Translations under genes and position numbers: made by a program
The notes under the pieces: generated by a model
Databases searched by the model: none
Told to the model about the DNA's origin: nothing
The model's input: the letters and a program-made list of their open reading frames with translations, nothing else
Part shown: one piece after another, positions 55,322 to 63,955 of the stretch
How positions within the stretch are numbered: the first letter of the stretch is position 1
Layout: the number at the start of each line of letters is the position of its first letter
Origin: Paracoccaceae bacterium
Lineage (GTDB): Bacteria > Pseudomonadota > Alphaproteobacteria > Rhodobacterales > Rhodobacteraceae
Assembly (NCBI GenBank): GCA_022843025.1
Contig: JALHOL010000003.1
Span: 310,001-374,000, forward strand
DNA length: 64,000 nt
Reading direction: 5' to 3'

Positions 55322-55981
55322 GTGACAGAGCCCGAAACGCAGCCAGACAGCCCGACCGACCTGTCCCCGCTTGCCCGCCGCACCCGCCTATCGCCCGCCG
55401 CGCGCAAGCAGGAAGTGCTGGCCGAGGCCATCCTGTATTTTGCCGATGAAGGCTTTGATGGCGGCACGCGCGGGCTGGCAAAGCGGATGGGGATCACGCA
55501 ACCGCTGCTCTATCGCTATTTCCCGTCCAAAGACGATCTGGTGAATGAGGTGTATCGCGCCGTCTACCTTGACCGCTGGCAAAGCGGCTGGGAGGACACG
55601 ATCCGTGACCGGCAGCTTCCGATTGAGACGCGGCTGCACCGTTTTTATCAGAGCTACACCTCGGTGGTGTTTGACCGGAACTGGCTGCGGATATTCTTCT
55701 TTGCCGGGCTGAAGGGCCTTGATCTGAACGCGCGCTACCTCCAGCGGGTGGAAAGCGCGCTGCTTGGCCCGATCTGGGCCGAAACCTGCATCGCCTTTGG
55801 TCAGCCCGCACCTGCGGCGCAGCAGACGGGGACACATGATCTGGTCTGGCAGATGCACGGCGCGATATTCTACCACGGCATCCGCCAGCAGATTTACGGC
55901 GATCGTTCGGTCAGCATCGACCAGACGATCTCGTTGGCCATAGAAACCTATCTGGGCGCGGCGCAGGATCACTTGGGGTGA
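55322..55981 (+). CDS. TetR/AcrR family transcriptional regulator
   Basis: 219 residues: an N-terminal helix-turn-helix (about 27-72, ending GITQPLLYRYFPSKDDLVNEVY) and a helical ligand domain. TetR proteins repress nearby genes until a small ligand binds. GTG 55322 is used. The neighbouring dyad and two more copies elsewhere mark its probable regulon. Confidence 0.9.
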   Translation: MTEPETQPDSPTDLSPLARRTRLSPAARKQEVLAEAILYFADEGFDGGTRGLAKRMGITQPLLYRYFPSKDDLVNEVYRAVYLDRWQSGWEDTIRDRQLPIETRLHRFYQSYTSVVFDRNWLRIFFFAGLKGLDLNARYLQRVESALLGPIWAETCIAFGQPAPAAQQTGTHDLVWQMHGAIFYHGIRQQIYGDRSVSIDQTISLAIETYLGAAQDHLG

Positions 55982-56001
55982 ACTGACCACAGGCCCTTTG
56001 A

Positions 56002-56018
56002 CCATGCACGCTGCATGG
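56002..56018. repeat. 17-nt hairpin between TetR and the PhnD-like gene
   Basis: CCATGCA-CGC-TGCATGG, a perfect 7-bp dyad with no T-tract, 21 nt after the TetR stop. Confidence 0.4.
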
Positions 56019-56041
56019 CTATGAACCAAAACAGGAAGACG

Positions 56042-56833
56042 ATGACTTTGCACCCAATCAGCGGACCCTTCGCCTCGCTGCCGATGTATGACCGCCCCGA
56101 ACTTCAAGCCGAGACGGATCGCTATTGGGCGCTGATCCGCGACGGTCTGGCGGCGCGCGGGATCGCCGCGCCCGAGGCATTGCGCCGGGGGGATGCCGTG
56201 TTGATGCCGCAATGGGAGAGCGCCGATCTGATCGTGTCGCAGACCTGCGGCTTTCCCTATCGGGCGCGGCTGCATGGCGGGGTGGAGCTGATCGGGACGC
56301 CGGATTTCGGCAATGACGGCTGCGCGCCGGGATACTACCGGTCCATCCTGATCGCACGGGCGGACGATCCGCGCAGCAGCTTTGCCGAGTTTGCAGGCGC
56401 GGCCCTGGCCTATAATGACGGGTTGTCGCAATCGGGATGGGCGGCACCGATCAACCATGCCGCAGCAACCGGCATCCGGCTGCGTCCGGGGGTGGAGACC
56501 GGATCGCATCGCGCCTCGGCCCATGCCGTGGCAGAGGGGCGGGCAGAACTGGCGGCGATTGATGCGCTGACCTGGTCGCTCTTGTGCGAGTTTGAAGACA
56601 TGTCGCGCGTCAAGGTGATCGGGGCGACAGACCCCACCCCCGCCCTGCCCTACATCACTGCGAAGGGGCGCGACGCCGAGGCCATCCGCGCGGCGGTGGC
56701 CGAGGCGATTGCCGCGCTGACCCCGGCAGATCGGGCAAGGCTGCGCCTGCGCGGGATCGTGCAGATTCCGGCATCGGCCTATCTTGCGGTGCCCATCCCG
56801 CCATCGCCTGAACAGATCGCGCAGGAAAACTGA
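56042..56833 (+). CDS. PhnD/SsuA/transferrin-type substrate-binding-like protein without signal peptide
   Basis: 263 residues of the PhnD-like two-lobed binding fold; SLPMYDRPELQ, SQTCGFPYRARL and GYYRSILIARADD are typical of this subgroup. No signal peptide or lipobox is present from ATG 56042 (AGGA upstream) or from the 9-residue-longer start, so the protein is predicted to be cytoplasmic. It may be an intracellular ligand sensor or carrier rather than an ABC binding protein. It follows TetR in the same direction. Confidence 0.75.
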   Translation: MTLHPISGPFASLPMYDRPELQAETDRYWALIRDGLAARGIAAPEALRRGDAVLMPQWESADLIVSQTCGFPYRARLHGGVELIGTPDFGNDGCAPGYYRSILIARADDPRSSFAEFAGAALAYNDGLSQSGWAAPINHAAATGIRLRPGVETGSHRASAHAVAEGRAELAAIDALTWSLLCEFEDMSRVKVIGATDPTPALPYITAKGRDAEAIRAAVAEAIAALTPADRARLRLRGIVQIPASAYLAVPIPPSPEQIAQEN

Positions 56834-56936
56834 TCAAATCGGCAGCGACCCGGCGGAAGTTGTGCCGAATGGCCGTTGCATTGCCCCGAATGATGCGCCT
56901 TACTCCACCACCACATTCACCAGCGCACCGAGCAAA

Positions 56937-57716
56937 GTGACAGATTACAGCCCCGATACGCCCGTCATCCGCATTCGCAACCTGCACAAGAGCTATGGTC
57001 AGCTTGAAGTGCTCAAGGGTGTGGATCTTGTCGCGCCGCGTGGGCATGTGATTTCGCTGATCGGATCTTCGGGTTCAGGCAAATCAACCCTGCTGCGCTG
57101 CTGCAACATGCTTGAGGAAAGCCAGGACGGCGAGATCGAGTTCGAAGGCGAGGCCGTCCGCTGGAAAGGTCACGGGTCGAGCCGCCATCCCGCCGACAAG
57201 GCGCAGGTCATGCGGATGCGCACGAACCTTTCCATGGTGTTCCAGCAGTTCAATCTGTGGTCCCACCTGACCATCCTTCAGAATGTGATGGAGGCCCCGG
57301 TCACGGTGCTGAAGCGCGATCCGAAAGAGGTAGAGGAAAAGGCCCGCGCCTATCTGGCCAAGGTGGGCATCGTGGAAAAATGCGATGCTTGGCCTGCCCA
57401 GCTTTCAGGCGGCCAGCAACAGCGGGCGGCCATTGCCCGCGCCTTGTGCATGGAGCCGCGCGCGCTGCTGTTCGATGAACCGACCTCGGCCCTTGACCCT
57501 GAACTGGAACAGGAAGTGGTCAAGGTCATCAAGGCGCTGGCCGAAGAGGGGCGCACGATGATCCTTGTCACCCATGACATGAAGCTTGCCGCCGATGTAT
57601 CGGACCATGTGATCTTTCTGCACAAAGGAAAGATCGAAGAAGAAGGTCCGCCCGACAGGCTGTTCGGCAATCCGCAGACCGAAAGGCTGCGCGGGTTTCT
57701 GTCTGCCACCGCCTGA
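56937..57716 (+). CDS. Polar amino acid ABC transporter ATP-binding protein (HisP/OccP-like)
   Basis: 259 residues: Walker A GSSGSGKST, FQQFNLWSHLTILQNVMEAP (HisP-type Q-loop region), signature LSGGQQQRAAIARAL, Walker B LLFDEPTSALDPE. The start is GTG 56937. It leads an ATPase, binding protein, permease, permease operon for basic amino acids or related amines. Confidence 0.92.
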   Translation: MTDYSPDTPVIRIRNLHKSYGQLEVLKGVDLVAPRGHVISLIGSSGSGKSTLLRCCNMLEESQDGEIEFEGEAVRWKGHGSSRHPADKAQVMRMRTNLSMVFQQFNLWSHLTILQNVMEAPVTVLKRDPKEVEEKARAYLAKVGIVEKCDAWPAQLSGGQQQRAAIARALCMEPRALLFDEPTSALDPELEQEVVKVIKALAEEGRTMILVTHDMKLAADVSDHVIFLHKGKIEEEGPPDRLFGNPQTERLRGFLSATA

Positions 57717-57758
57717 GGCGGCCAAAACAATAACCTATCAACCCAAGGGAGCTACCCA

Positions 57759-58490
57759 ATGAAGAAAATGATGCTTGCCACCGCGTTTCTGGCGCTGACT
57801 GCCGGCGGATCGCTGGCGCAGGACGTTGTCCGGATCGGCACTGAAGGCGCCTATGAGCCCTACAACTATATCGATCAGGCCACCGGCGAACTGACCGGGT
57901 ATGAAATCGAACTGGGTAACGAGCTGTGCAAACGCGCATCGCTGAACTGTGAATTCGTGCAGAACGCCTGGGATTCGATCATCCCGAACCTGCAGTCGGG
58001 CAACTACGACATGATCATGGCCGGCATGTCGATCACAGATGAGCGGGAAGAAGTCATCGACTTCAGCCAGAACTACATTCCCCCGGCCTCCTCGGCCTAT
58101 CTGGCCCTGACGGCGGATGCCAATGTCGGCGAAGGCGCCGTGGTGGCCGCGCAAACCGGCACGATTCAGGCGGGTTATGTGGCCGAATCCGGCGCGACCC
58201 TGCTGGAATTCGCGACCCCGGATGAAACCGTGGCCGCCGTGCGCAATGGCGAAGCGGATGCTGTCTTTGCCGACAAAGACTACCTCGCCCCGATCGCGGC
58301 AGATTCGAACGGCGAAGTCGTTCTGCTGGCCAATGAAGTGCAGCTTGGCGGCGGCGTTGGTATCGGCATGCGCGAAACCGACACCGAGCTGAAGGAAAAG
58401 ATGAACGCGGCCATCCAGTCGATGAAGGATGACGGCACGCTGAACACCATGATCACCAAATGGTTCGGCCCCGAAGCCGCGACCTTCTGA
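57759..58490 (+). CDS. Basic amino acid/amine ABC transporter substrate-binding protein
   Basis: 243 residues: signal peptide (MKKMMLATAFLALTAGGSLA), then the family 3 solute-binding fold with GYEIELGNELCKR and the signature WDSIIPNLQSGNYDMIMAGM. It captures Lys/Arg/Orn-type ligands in the periplasm. AAGGGAG precedes the ATG. Confidence 0.92.
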   Translation: MKKMMLATAFLALTAGGSLAQDVVRIGTEGAYEPYNYIDQATGELTGYEIELGNELCKRASLNCEFVQNAWDSIIPNLQSGNYDMIMAGMSITDEREEVIDFSQNYIPPASSAYLALTADANVGEGAVVAAQTGTIQAGYVAESGATLLEFATPDETVAAVRNGEADAVFADKDYLAPIAADSNGEVVLLANEVQLGGGVGIGMRETDTELKEKMNAAIQSMKDDGTLNTMITKWFGPEAATF

Positions 58491-58496
58491 TCAGGC

Positions 58497-58520
58497 GGGG
58501 GCGGCGATCACGCCGCCCCC
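58497..58520 (+). terminator. Intra-operon hairpin after the binding protein gene
   Basis: A perfect 10-bp stem GGGGGCGGCG / CGCCGCCCCC with an ATCA loop, then CTTTCC. It lies 7 nt after the binding-protein stop and could attenuate transcription or protect the mRNA 3' end, giving more binding protein than permease. Confidence 0.55.
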
Positions 58521-58529
58521 CTTTCCCCG

Positions 58530-59414
58530 ATGTTCGAATATTGCGCCGATCCTTCGCAACTGTCCGGCCTGACCTGGCTGAGCTGCTACCTGACCACAGG
58601 GACGCATTTCAATTTCTATTGGTCTTTCCTGACGGTGCTGATGCTGCTGGCCGTGACCGCGCCCACAGCGCTGGCCTTCGGCTTCGGCGGCGCGATGATG
58701 GCGCGGTCGCCCGTTTTGCCGGTGTCGCTGATCGGGCGCGGCTATATTGCCGCGGTGCGCGGCGTACCGGACATCGTCTATTTCCTGTTTTTCGTCATCG
58801 CGTTGGACCAAGGGCTGGAATGGGCCAAGCACCTGTTCGTCTGCGATGATCTGAGCCAGCCGGTCTGGCAGGGCACCGAGTTTCGGGTCTGTGCTGCGGC
58901 CAAGGTGCCTTTGGCAACATCCGCGGCGATCTGGCATTCGGCCTATGCCTTTGCGATTGCGGTCTTTACCTTTGCGCTGGTCTTCGGGGCCTTTGCCGCG
59001 AACGTCCTGTACGGCGCGATGCAGGCGGTGCCACGGGCGCAACTGGAAACCGGCGAAGCCTACGGCATGACCCAGCGGCAGGTGTTCCGCCGGATTCTGG
59101 TGCCGCAGATGTGGGTTTTTGCCCTGCCCGGCCTGTCGAATCTTTGGCTTATCCTGATCAAGGCGACGCCTTTGCTGTTCCTGCTGGGGATTCAGGACAT
59201 CGTCTATTGGGCGCGCGAATTGGGCAGCGCCAAGACAAGCGGGAACAACCCCTATCCGCATGGCGACTGGCGGGTGTTCTATTTCCTGGCCCTGCTGGTG
59301 TTCTACCTTGCCTTCACGCGGGTGTCGGAAATTGTGCTGGGTCGCCTGACGCAGCGCCTGTCCAGCGGACAGGCTACGCTGGGCGGCGAACAGTTGCGCA
59401 AGGCGGGGGCCTGA
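58530..59414 (+). CDS. Amino acid ABC transporter permease (HisQ-like)
   Basis: 294 residues with five to six membrane helices and the EAA loop ETGEAYGMTQRQVFRRILVP. It forms the channel with the next gene. An insertion of soluble sequence near 100-130 is notable. The next start follows the stop by one base. Confidence 0.87.
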   Translation: MFEYCADPSQLSGLTWLSCYLTTGTHFNFYWSFLTVLMLLAVTAPTALAFGFGGAMMARSPVLPVSLIGRGYIAAVRGVPDIVYFLFFVIALDQGLEWAKHLFVCDDLSQPVWQGTEFRVCAAAKVPLATSAAIWHSAYAFAIAVFTFALVFGAFAANVLYGAMQAVPRAQLETGEAYGMTQRQVFRRILVPQMWVFALPGLSNLWLILIKATPLLFLLGIQDIVYWARELGSAKTSGNNPYPHGDWRVFYFLALLVFYLAFTRVSEIVLGRLTQRLSSGQATLGGEQLRKAGA

Positions 59415-59415
59415 G

Positions 59416-60253
59416 ATGGAGCCGATGACCTGCTTTGAAACCATTCAGGCCTATGGTCTGCGCTCGCTCGGGATCGGTGAGCGGCTGCTGCCCCGGTCGG
59501 ATTTCACCCTGTGTCAGCATTTCACGCTGATCGGGTCAGGGATGATCTGGAATATCTATTTCGGCGTGCTGGCCCTGCTGTTCGGTTTCTTTTTGGCCAA
59601 TGCGCTTGCGCTGGCCAAGGCAAGCCGCAGCCCCTGGACGCGCAAACCCGCGGAATGGTTCATCTTCGTCTTCCGGGGATCGCCGCTCTTCATCCAGTTC
59701 TTTCTGGCCTATGAAATGCTGGTCCTGCTGCCCAAGGCCGGGATCAATGTCATGGGCATCACGATCGAAACCGCCTGGACAACCCGCGCCTGGGCCGGGG
59801 CGCTGTTCGTGCTGTTCCTGAACACGGCGGCCTATTCGGCCGAAATCTTCTATGGGGCGCTGAAATCCGTGCCCAAAGGCGATGTCGAGGCGGCGGATTG
59901 CCTATGGCCTTACGGGGTGGTCGCGGTTCCGGCGCATCCTGTGGCCCACGATGCTGCGGCTGGGATGGCCTGCCTACACGAACGAGGCGATCTTTCTGTT
60001 TCACGCCACGACGCTGGTCTACTTTTCGGGCTTTCCGGCGTTTCAGCAGAAGGGCGACGCGCTCTATTACGCCAACTTTTTTGCCGACAAGACCTTCAAT
60101 CCCTTCATCCCCTATCCCATCGTGGGGTTCTATTTCATCATCCTCACGCTGCTGCTGATCTGGGTGTTCAATCGCATCAACCGCTATCTGAACCGTCATT
60201 TGCCTTCAAATATGACGGGCAGAATCCGCTTGCGTGCGCAGGTGATCCGATAG
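59416..60253 (+). pseudogene. Amino acid ABC transporter permease (HisM-like), frameshifted
   Basis: The first 161 codons (59416-59898) encode an N-terminal permease half ending in SVPKGDVEAAD. One extra T (59898-59899, GATTGCC for GATGCC) shifts the frame; removing it restores AYGLTGWSRFRRILWP, the conserved EAA loop, and an open frame to TAG 60251-60253 (278 residues). As read, the protein is scrambled after residue 161. It is either a recent inactivating mutation or a sequencing error; both halves look well conserved. Confidence 0.85.
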
Positions 60254-60261
60254 TAACCTTG

Positions 60262-60273
60262 ATTTGATCAAAT
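60262..60273. promoter_or_regulatory. Palindrome ATTTGATCAAAT before the first GS-like gene
   Basis: A perfect 12-bp dyad 98 nt before the GS-like start, a plausible operator. Partial matches ACTGATCAAATC (56828-56839) and CTTTGATCACGG (61850-61861) occur near the ABC operon and the amidotransferase. The rest of the 117-nt gap has a CCGGCCGCCGGCCGG palindrome. Confidence 0.4.
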
Positions 60274-60370
60274 TCCCCGGCCGCCGGCCGGGTCTGCACA
60301 AGCTGCGGCGCAGGGCATGGGGCCCGGCGGACATGGGATCGAACACAGGGGAAGGATCGGGGCCGGGCAT

Positions 60371-61735
60371 ATGCTCCCCCGCCTGAAAAAAACGATGATG
60401 AAGGATTGGCTGAGAAAGCATCCCGATGTCCGCACCATTCGCGTCGCGGCCGTGGATCTGAACGGGCAGGCGCGCGGCAAACGCGTTCCGGCCCGCTTTG
60501 CGGAAAATGTGACCAAGAACGGGACGCGGTTCCCCTTTTCGGTTCTGAACCTGGATATCTGGGGCGAAGATATCGACGACAGCCCGCTGGTGTTTGAACA
60601 GGGCGATCAGGACGGGGTGTTGAAACCGACCGAACGCGGCTTCATGCCGATGCCTTGGCTTGAGGCGCCCACCGCGCTGCTGCCCATCTGGATGTTCCGT
60701 GAAAACGGCACGCCCTATGAGGGCGACCCCCGCCATGCGCTGCGGTCGGTGGTGGAAAAGTTCAAGGAACGCGGCCTGACGCCTGTCGTGGCCATGGAGT
60801 TGGAGTTCTTCCTGATCGACGACAGCGGCAAGACGATGCAGGTTCCCGCGTCACCCCGATCAGGCAAGCGGCGCAAAGCAGCGGAAACGCTGTCGATCCG
60901 GGCGCTGGATGCCTTTGATACCTTCTTCACCGATCTGTATGACGCCTGCGAGGCGATGGACATTCCCGCCGATACGACCACGTCGGAAACCGGGCTTGGC
61001 CAGTTCGAAGTGAACCTGATGCATTGCGACGATCCCTTGCGGGCCGCCGATGATGCCTGGCTGTTCAAGATGCTGGTCAAGGGTCTGGCACGGCGGCACG
61101 GCTTTGCCGCCAGTTTCATGGCCAAACCCTATCCGGAATATTCCGGGTCCGGCCTGCACACGCATTTCAGCCTGATCGACGAAGATGGCCGCAACGTGTT
61201 TGACTCAGGCGGTCCCAAGGGCACCGCGACGTTGCGATCGGCCGTGGCGGGCTGCCTGAACGCAATGCACGATTCCACGCTGATCTTTGCGCCGCATCAG
61301 AACAGCTACGAACGGCTGGTGCCGGGCAAGCATGCACCCACCGCGATCTGTTGGGGGTATGAAAACCGGACCAGCGCGATCCGTATCCCGGCCGGCAATC
61401 CCAGCGCGCGGCGGGTGGAACACCGCGTCGCGGGCGGGGATGTGAACCCCTATCTGATGTTGGCGGCCATCCTTGGCGCGGCACTGGACGGGATCACACA
61501 GGCGATGGAACCGCCCGCGCCGATCACCGGCAACGCCTATGCCGTCGAAGACTTGCCGCAGATCCCGGCCACCTGGGAGGCCGCGATCGAGGCGCTGGAG
61601 CACAGCAGCATCGTACCGCGCTTCATCCATCCGGAACTGATCAAGAACCTGATCCAGACGAAGCGGCAGGAACTGCACTACATCGGCGAGCTGAGCGAAA
61701 GTGAAAGGGTCGAACTCTATCTCGACACTGTCTGA
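60371..61735 (+). CDS. Glutamine synthetase family protein, gamma-glutamylpolyamine synthetase-like (copy 1)
   Basis: 454 residues of the GS fold: the LNGQARGKR start, VVAMELEFFL metal site, GSGLHTHFSL, ENRTSAIRIPAG and a final NPYLMLAA helix. PuuA-type enzymes ligate glutamate to putrescine or other amines with ATP, the first step of gamma-glutamylated polyamine breakdown. The start could also be ATG 60395. Confidence 0.87.
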   Translation: MLPRLKKTMMKDWLRKHPDVRTIRVAAVDLNGQARGKRVPARFAENVTKNGTRFPFSVLNLDIWGEDIDDSPLVFEQGDQDGVLKPTERGFMPMPWLEAPTALLPIWMFRENGTPYEGDPRHALRSVVEKFKERGLTPVVAMELEFFLIDDSGKTMQVPASPRSGKRRKAAETLSIRALDAFDTFFTDLYDACEAMDIPADTTTSETGLGQFEVNLMHCDDPLRAADDAWLFKMLVKGLARRHGFAASFMAKPYPEYSGSGLHTHFSLIDEDGRNVFDSGGPKGTATLRSAVAGCLNAMHDSTLIFAPHQNSYERLVPGKHAPTAICWGYENRTSAIRIPAGNPSARRVEHRVAGGDVNPYLMLAAILGAALDGITQAMEPPAPITGNAYAVEDLPQIPATWEAAIEALEHSSIVPRFIHPELIKNLIQTKRQELHYIGELSESERVELYLDTV

Positions 61736-61739
61736 GTGT

Positions 61740-61823
61740 GACGAGGCCTGAATTTTCGCAGAAAATTCGTTGGCCTCGTCCGGCATAGGGGGCAACGCTC
61801 TTTCTGCGAAAGAACAGCCCCCT
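61740..61823. repeat. Pair of nested palindromes after the first GS-like gene
   Basis: Element 1: outer arms GACGAGGCC/GGCCTCGTC (61740-61748, 61772-61780) around GAATTTTC-GCA-GAAAATTC (61750-61768). Element 2: outer arms AGGGGGC/GCCCCCT (61787-61793, 61817-61823) around CTTTC-TGC-GAAAG (61800-61812). The inner hairpin centres CGCAG and CTGCG are reverse complements. It fills most of the gap 61736-61878. Confidence 0.75.
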
Positions 61824-61878
61824 TGCCGAATGCGATTGTCAGGCACTACCTTTGATCACGGCAGAACAGGCGAACAGC

Positions 61879-62559
61879 ATGCGGATCGGCATTCTTCAGA
61901 CCGGCCTCGCCCCCGAGGCCCTTGCCCCCGAGATGGGGGATTACCCCGACATGTTCGCCCGCCTGTTGGACGGTCATGGCTTCACCTTCCAGACTTGGAA
62001 AGTTGTGGAAGGGGAGTTTCCCGCCTCTGTCCAGGATGCCGATGGCTGGCTGATCACCGGGTCGCGGCACGGGGTTTATGAAGACCATCCCTGGATCCCA
62101 CCACTGGAGGATTTCATCCGGGCGGCCTTTGCCGCGCGGGTGCCGGTTGTGGGCATCTGCTTTGGTCATCAGATCGTGGCGCAGGCCATGGGCGGCAAGG
62201 TCGAACGCTACAATGGTGGCTGGGCGGTGGGCGCGACCGAATATGATTTCGGCGGCGAAACACTGCGCCTGAACGCCTGGCACCGCGATCAGGTGATCCG
62301 TGTGCCAGAGGGCGCGCAGGTGATTGCCACCAACGAATTCTGCGCCAATGCCGCGCTTCTTTATGACGACCGCGCGCTGACGGTGCAGGCCCATCCGGAG
62401 TTTCGCCCCGATTTCATCGACGGCTTGATAAGGACAAGGGGCAAAGGGCTGGTTCCAGACGAGGTCATGGCAGAAGCCACGGCACGGATGGACCTGCCCA
62501 TTCAGGACAAGACCATGGCGGGGCGTATCGCCGCCTTCTTCAAGGAACCGCGCGCCTGA
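61879..62559 (+). CDS. Class I glutamine amidotransferase-like hydrolase (PuuD-like role)
   Basis: 226 residues with Cys94 in GICFGHQ and the His172-x-Glu174 pair in AHPEF, the class I glutaminase triad. Located between two gamma-glutamyl-amine ligases, it could hydrolyse gamma-glutamyl-aminobutyrate-like intermediates as PuuD does. ATG 61879 is preferred over TTG 61852. Confidence 0.82.
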   Translation: MRIGILQTGLAPEALAPEMGDYPDMFARLLDGHGFTFQTWKVVEGEFPASVQDADGWLITGSRHGVYEDHPWIPPLEDFIRAAFAARVPVVGICFGHQIVAQAMGGKVERYNGGWAVGATEYDFGGETLRLNAWHRDQVIRVPEGAQVIATNEFCANAALLYDDRALTVQAHPEFRPDFIDGLIRTRGKGLVPDEVMAEATARMDLPIQDKTMAGRIAAFFKEPRA

Positions 62560-62599
62560 CGGATGGGCGCGCGGGCAACCGCAAAACAAGAGATTACAC

Positions 62600-63955
62600 A
62601 TGTCCAAGTGGACCGAGAAACTGCCCGAAGCCGCGCGTGATTTCATCGCAGGCCGCCGGGTTGATGAAGTGGAATGCATCATCGCCGATATCGCCGGCGT
62701 GGCGCGGGGCAAGGCGATGCCCGCTTCGAAATTCGCCAAGCAGGCCAGCTATTTCCTGCCCAACTCGATCTTCCTGCAAACAATCACCGGGGAATGGGCC
62801 GACAATCCGTCAGGTGCCTTTACCGAACCGGACATGATCCTTGTGCCGGATTTCAGCACGGCCACCGCCGCGCCCTGGACGGCGGATGTGACGCTGCAAG
62901 TGATCCATGACGCGCAGGATCAGCAGGGCAATCCCGTCCCCACTGCCCCGCGCAACGTGCTGAAAAAGATCGTCGCGCTTTACAATGCCGAAGGCTGGCA
63001 GCCTATCGTTGCGCCAGAGATGGAGTTTTTCCTGACCGCCCGCAACCTTGATCCGAACATGCCGGTGATGCCGCCGATGGGCCGGTCCGGCCGCCGCGCG
63101 GCAGGAAAACAGGCCTATTCCATGAGCGCGGTCGATGAATATGGCAAGGTGATTGACGACATCTACGACTTTGCCGAAGCGCAGGGGTTCGAGATTGACG
63201 GCATCCTTCAGGAAGGCGGCGCCGGGCAGGTGGAAATCAACCTCGCCCATGGCGATCCGGTCGCGCTGGCCGATGAGATCTTTTTCTTCAAGCGCCTGAT
63301 CCGTGAGGCGGCGCTGCGGCATGACTGTTTCGCCACCTTCATGGCCAAACCGATCGAGGGCGAACCCGGATCGGCTATGCATATCCACCATTCGGTGGTG
63401 GATATGAAAACCGGCAAGAACATCTTTTCCGACAAGAAGGGCGGCGAAACGCCGGAGTTCCTGCATTTCATCGCCGGGATGCAGACCCACCTGCCCGCCG
63501 CCGTGGCCCTTCTGGCCCCTTACGTGAACAGCTATCGCCGCTACGTCCCCGATTTCGCAGCACCCATCAATCTGGAATGGGGGCGCGACAACCGCACCAC
63601 CGGCCTGCGCGTGCCAATTTCGGGGCCCGAGGCGCGGCGTCTGGAAAACCGCCTCGCAGGGATGGATTGCAACCCCTATCTCGGCCTCGCCGCCAGCCTG
63701 GCCTGTGGCTATCTGGGGCTGAAGGCGGGCAAGATGCCGCGTCCGGAATGCACGCAAGACGCCTATAACATGGAAACGGACCTGCCCTACAATCTGGGCG
63801 ATGCGCTGGATCTGCTGGAAGAAGATGCTGCCCTGCGCGAAGTGCTGGGGGTGGAATTCTGCAATGTCTATGACAGCGTGAAGCGCAATGAATACAAGGA
63901 ATTCCTGCAGGTCATCAGCCCGTGGGAACGTGAGCATCTGCTCTTGAACGTCTGA
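62600..63955 (+). CDS. Glutamine synthetase family protein, gamma-glutamylputrescine synthetase-like (copy 2)
   Basis: 451 residues of the GS fold: VECIIADIAGVARGKAMP, VAPEMEFFL, GEPGSAMHIHHSV, DNRTTGLRVP and NPYLGLAASLACG. It resembles PuuA and copy 1 but is clearly distinct, so the two may ligate different amines. Its stop shares one base with the next start (TGATG). Confidence 0.88.
   Translation: MSKWTEKLPEAARDFIAGRRVDEVECIIADIAGVARGKAMPASKFAKQASYFLPNSIFLQTITGEWADNPSGAFTEPDMILVPDFSTATAAPWTADVTLQVIHDAQDQQGNPVPTAPRNVLKKIVALYNAEGWQPIVAPEMEFFLTARNLDPNMPVMPPMGRSGRRAAGKQAYSMSAVDEYGKVIDDIYDFAEAQGFEIDGILQEGGAGQVEINLAHGDPVALADEIFFFKRLIREAALRHDCFATFMAKPIEGEPGSAMHIHHSVVDMKTGKNIFSDKKGGETPEFLHFIAGMQTHLPAAVALLAPYVNSYRRYVPDFAAPINLEWGRDNRTTGLRVPISGPEARRLENRLAGMDCNPYLGLAASLACGYLGLKAGKMPRPECTQDAYNMETDLPYNLGDALDLLEEDAALREVLGVEFCNVYDSVKRNEYKEFLQVISPWEREHLLLNV

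Noticed and set aside
59882-60253. Separate small membrane-protein gene
   Set aside because: It is the shifted 3' half of the permease that begins at 59416; removing one T joins the two halves at a conserved loop.
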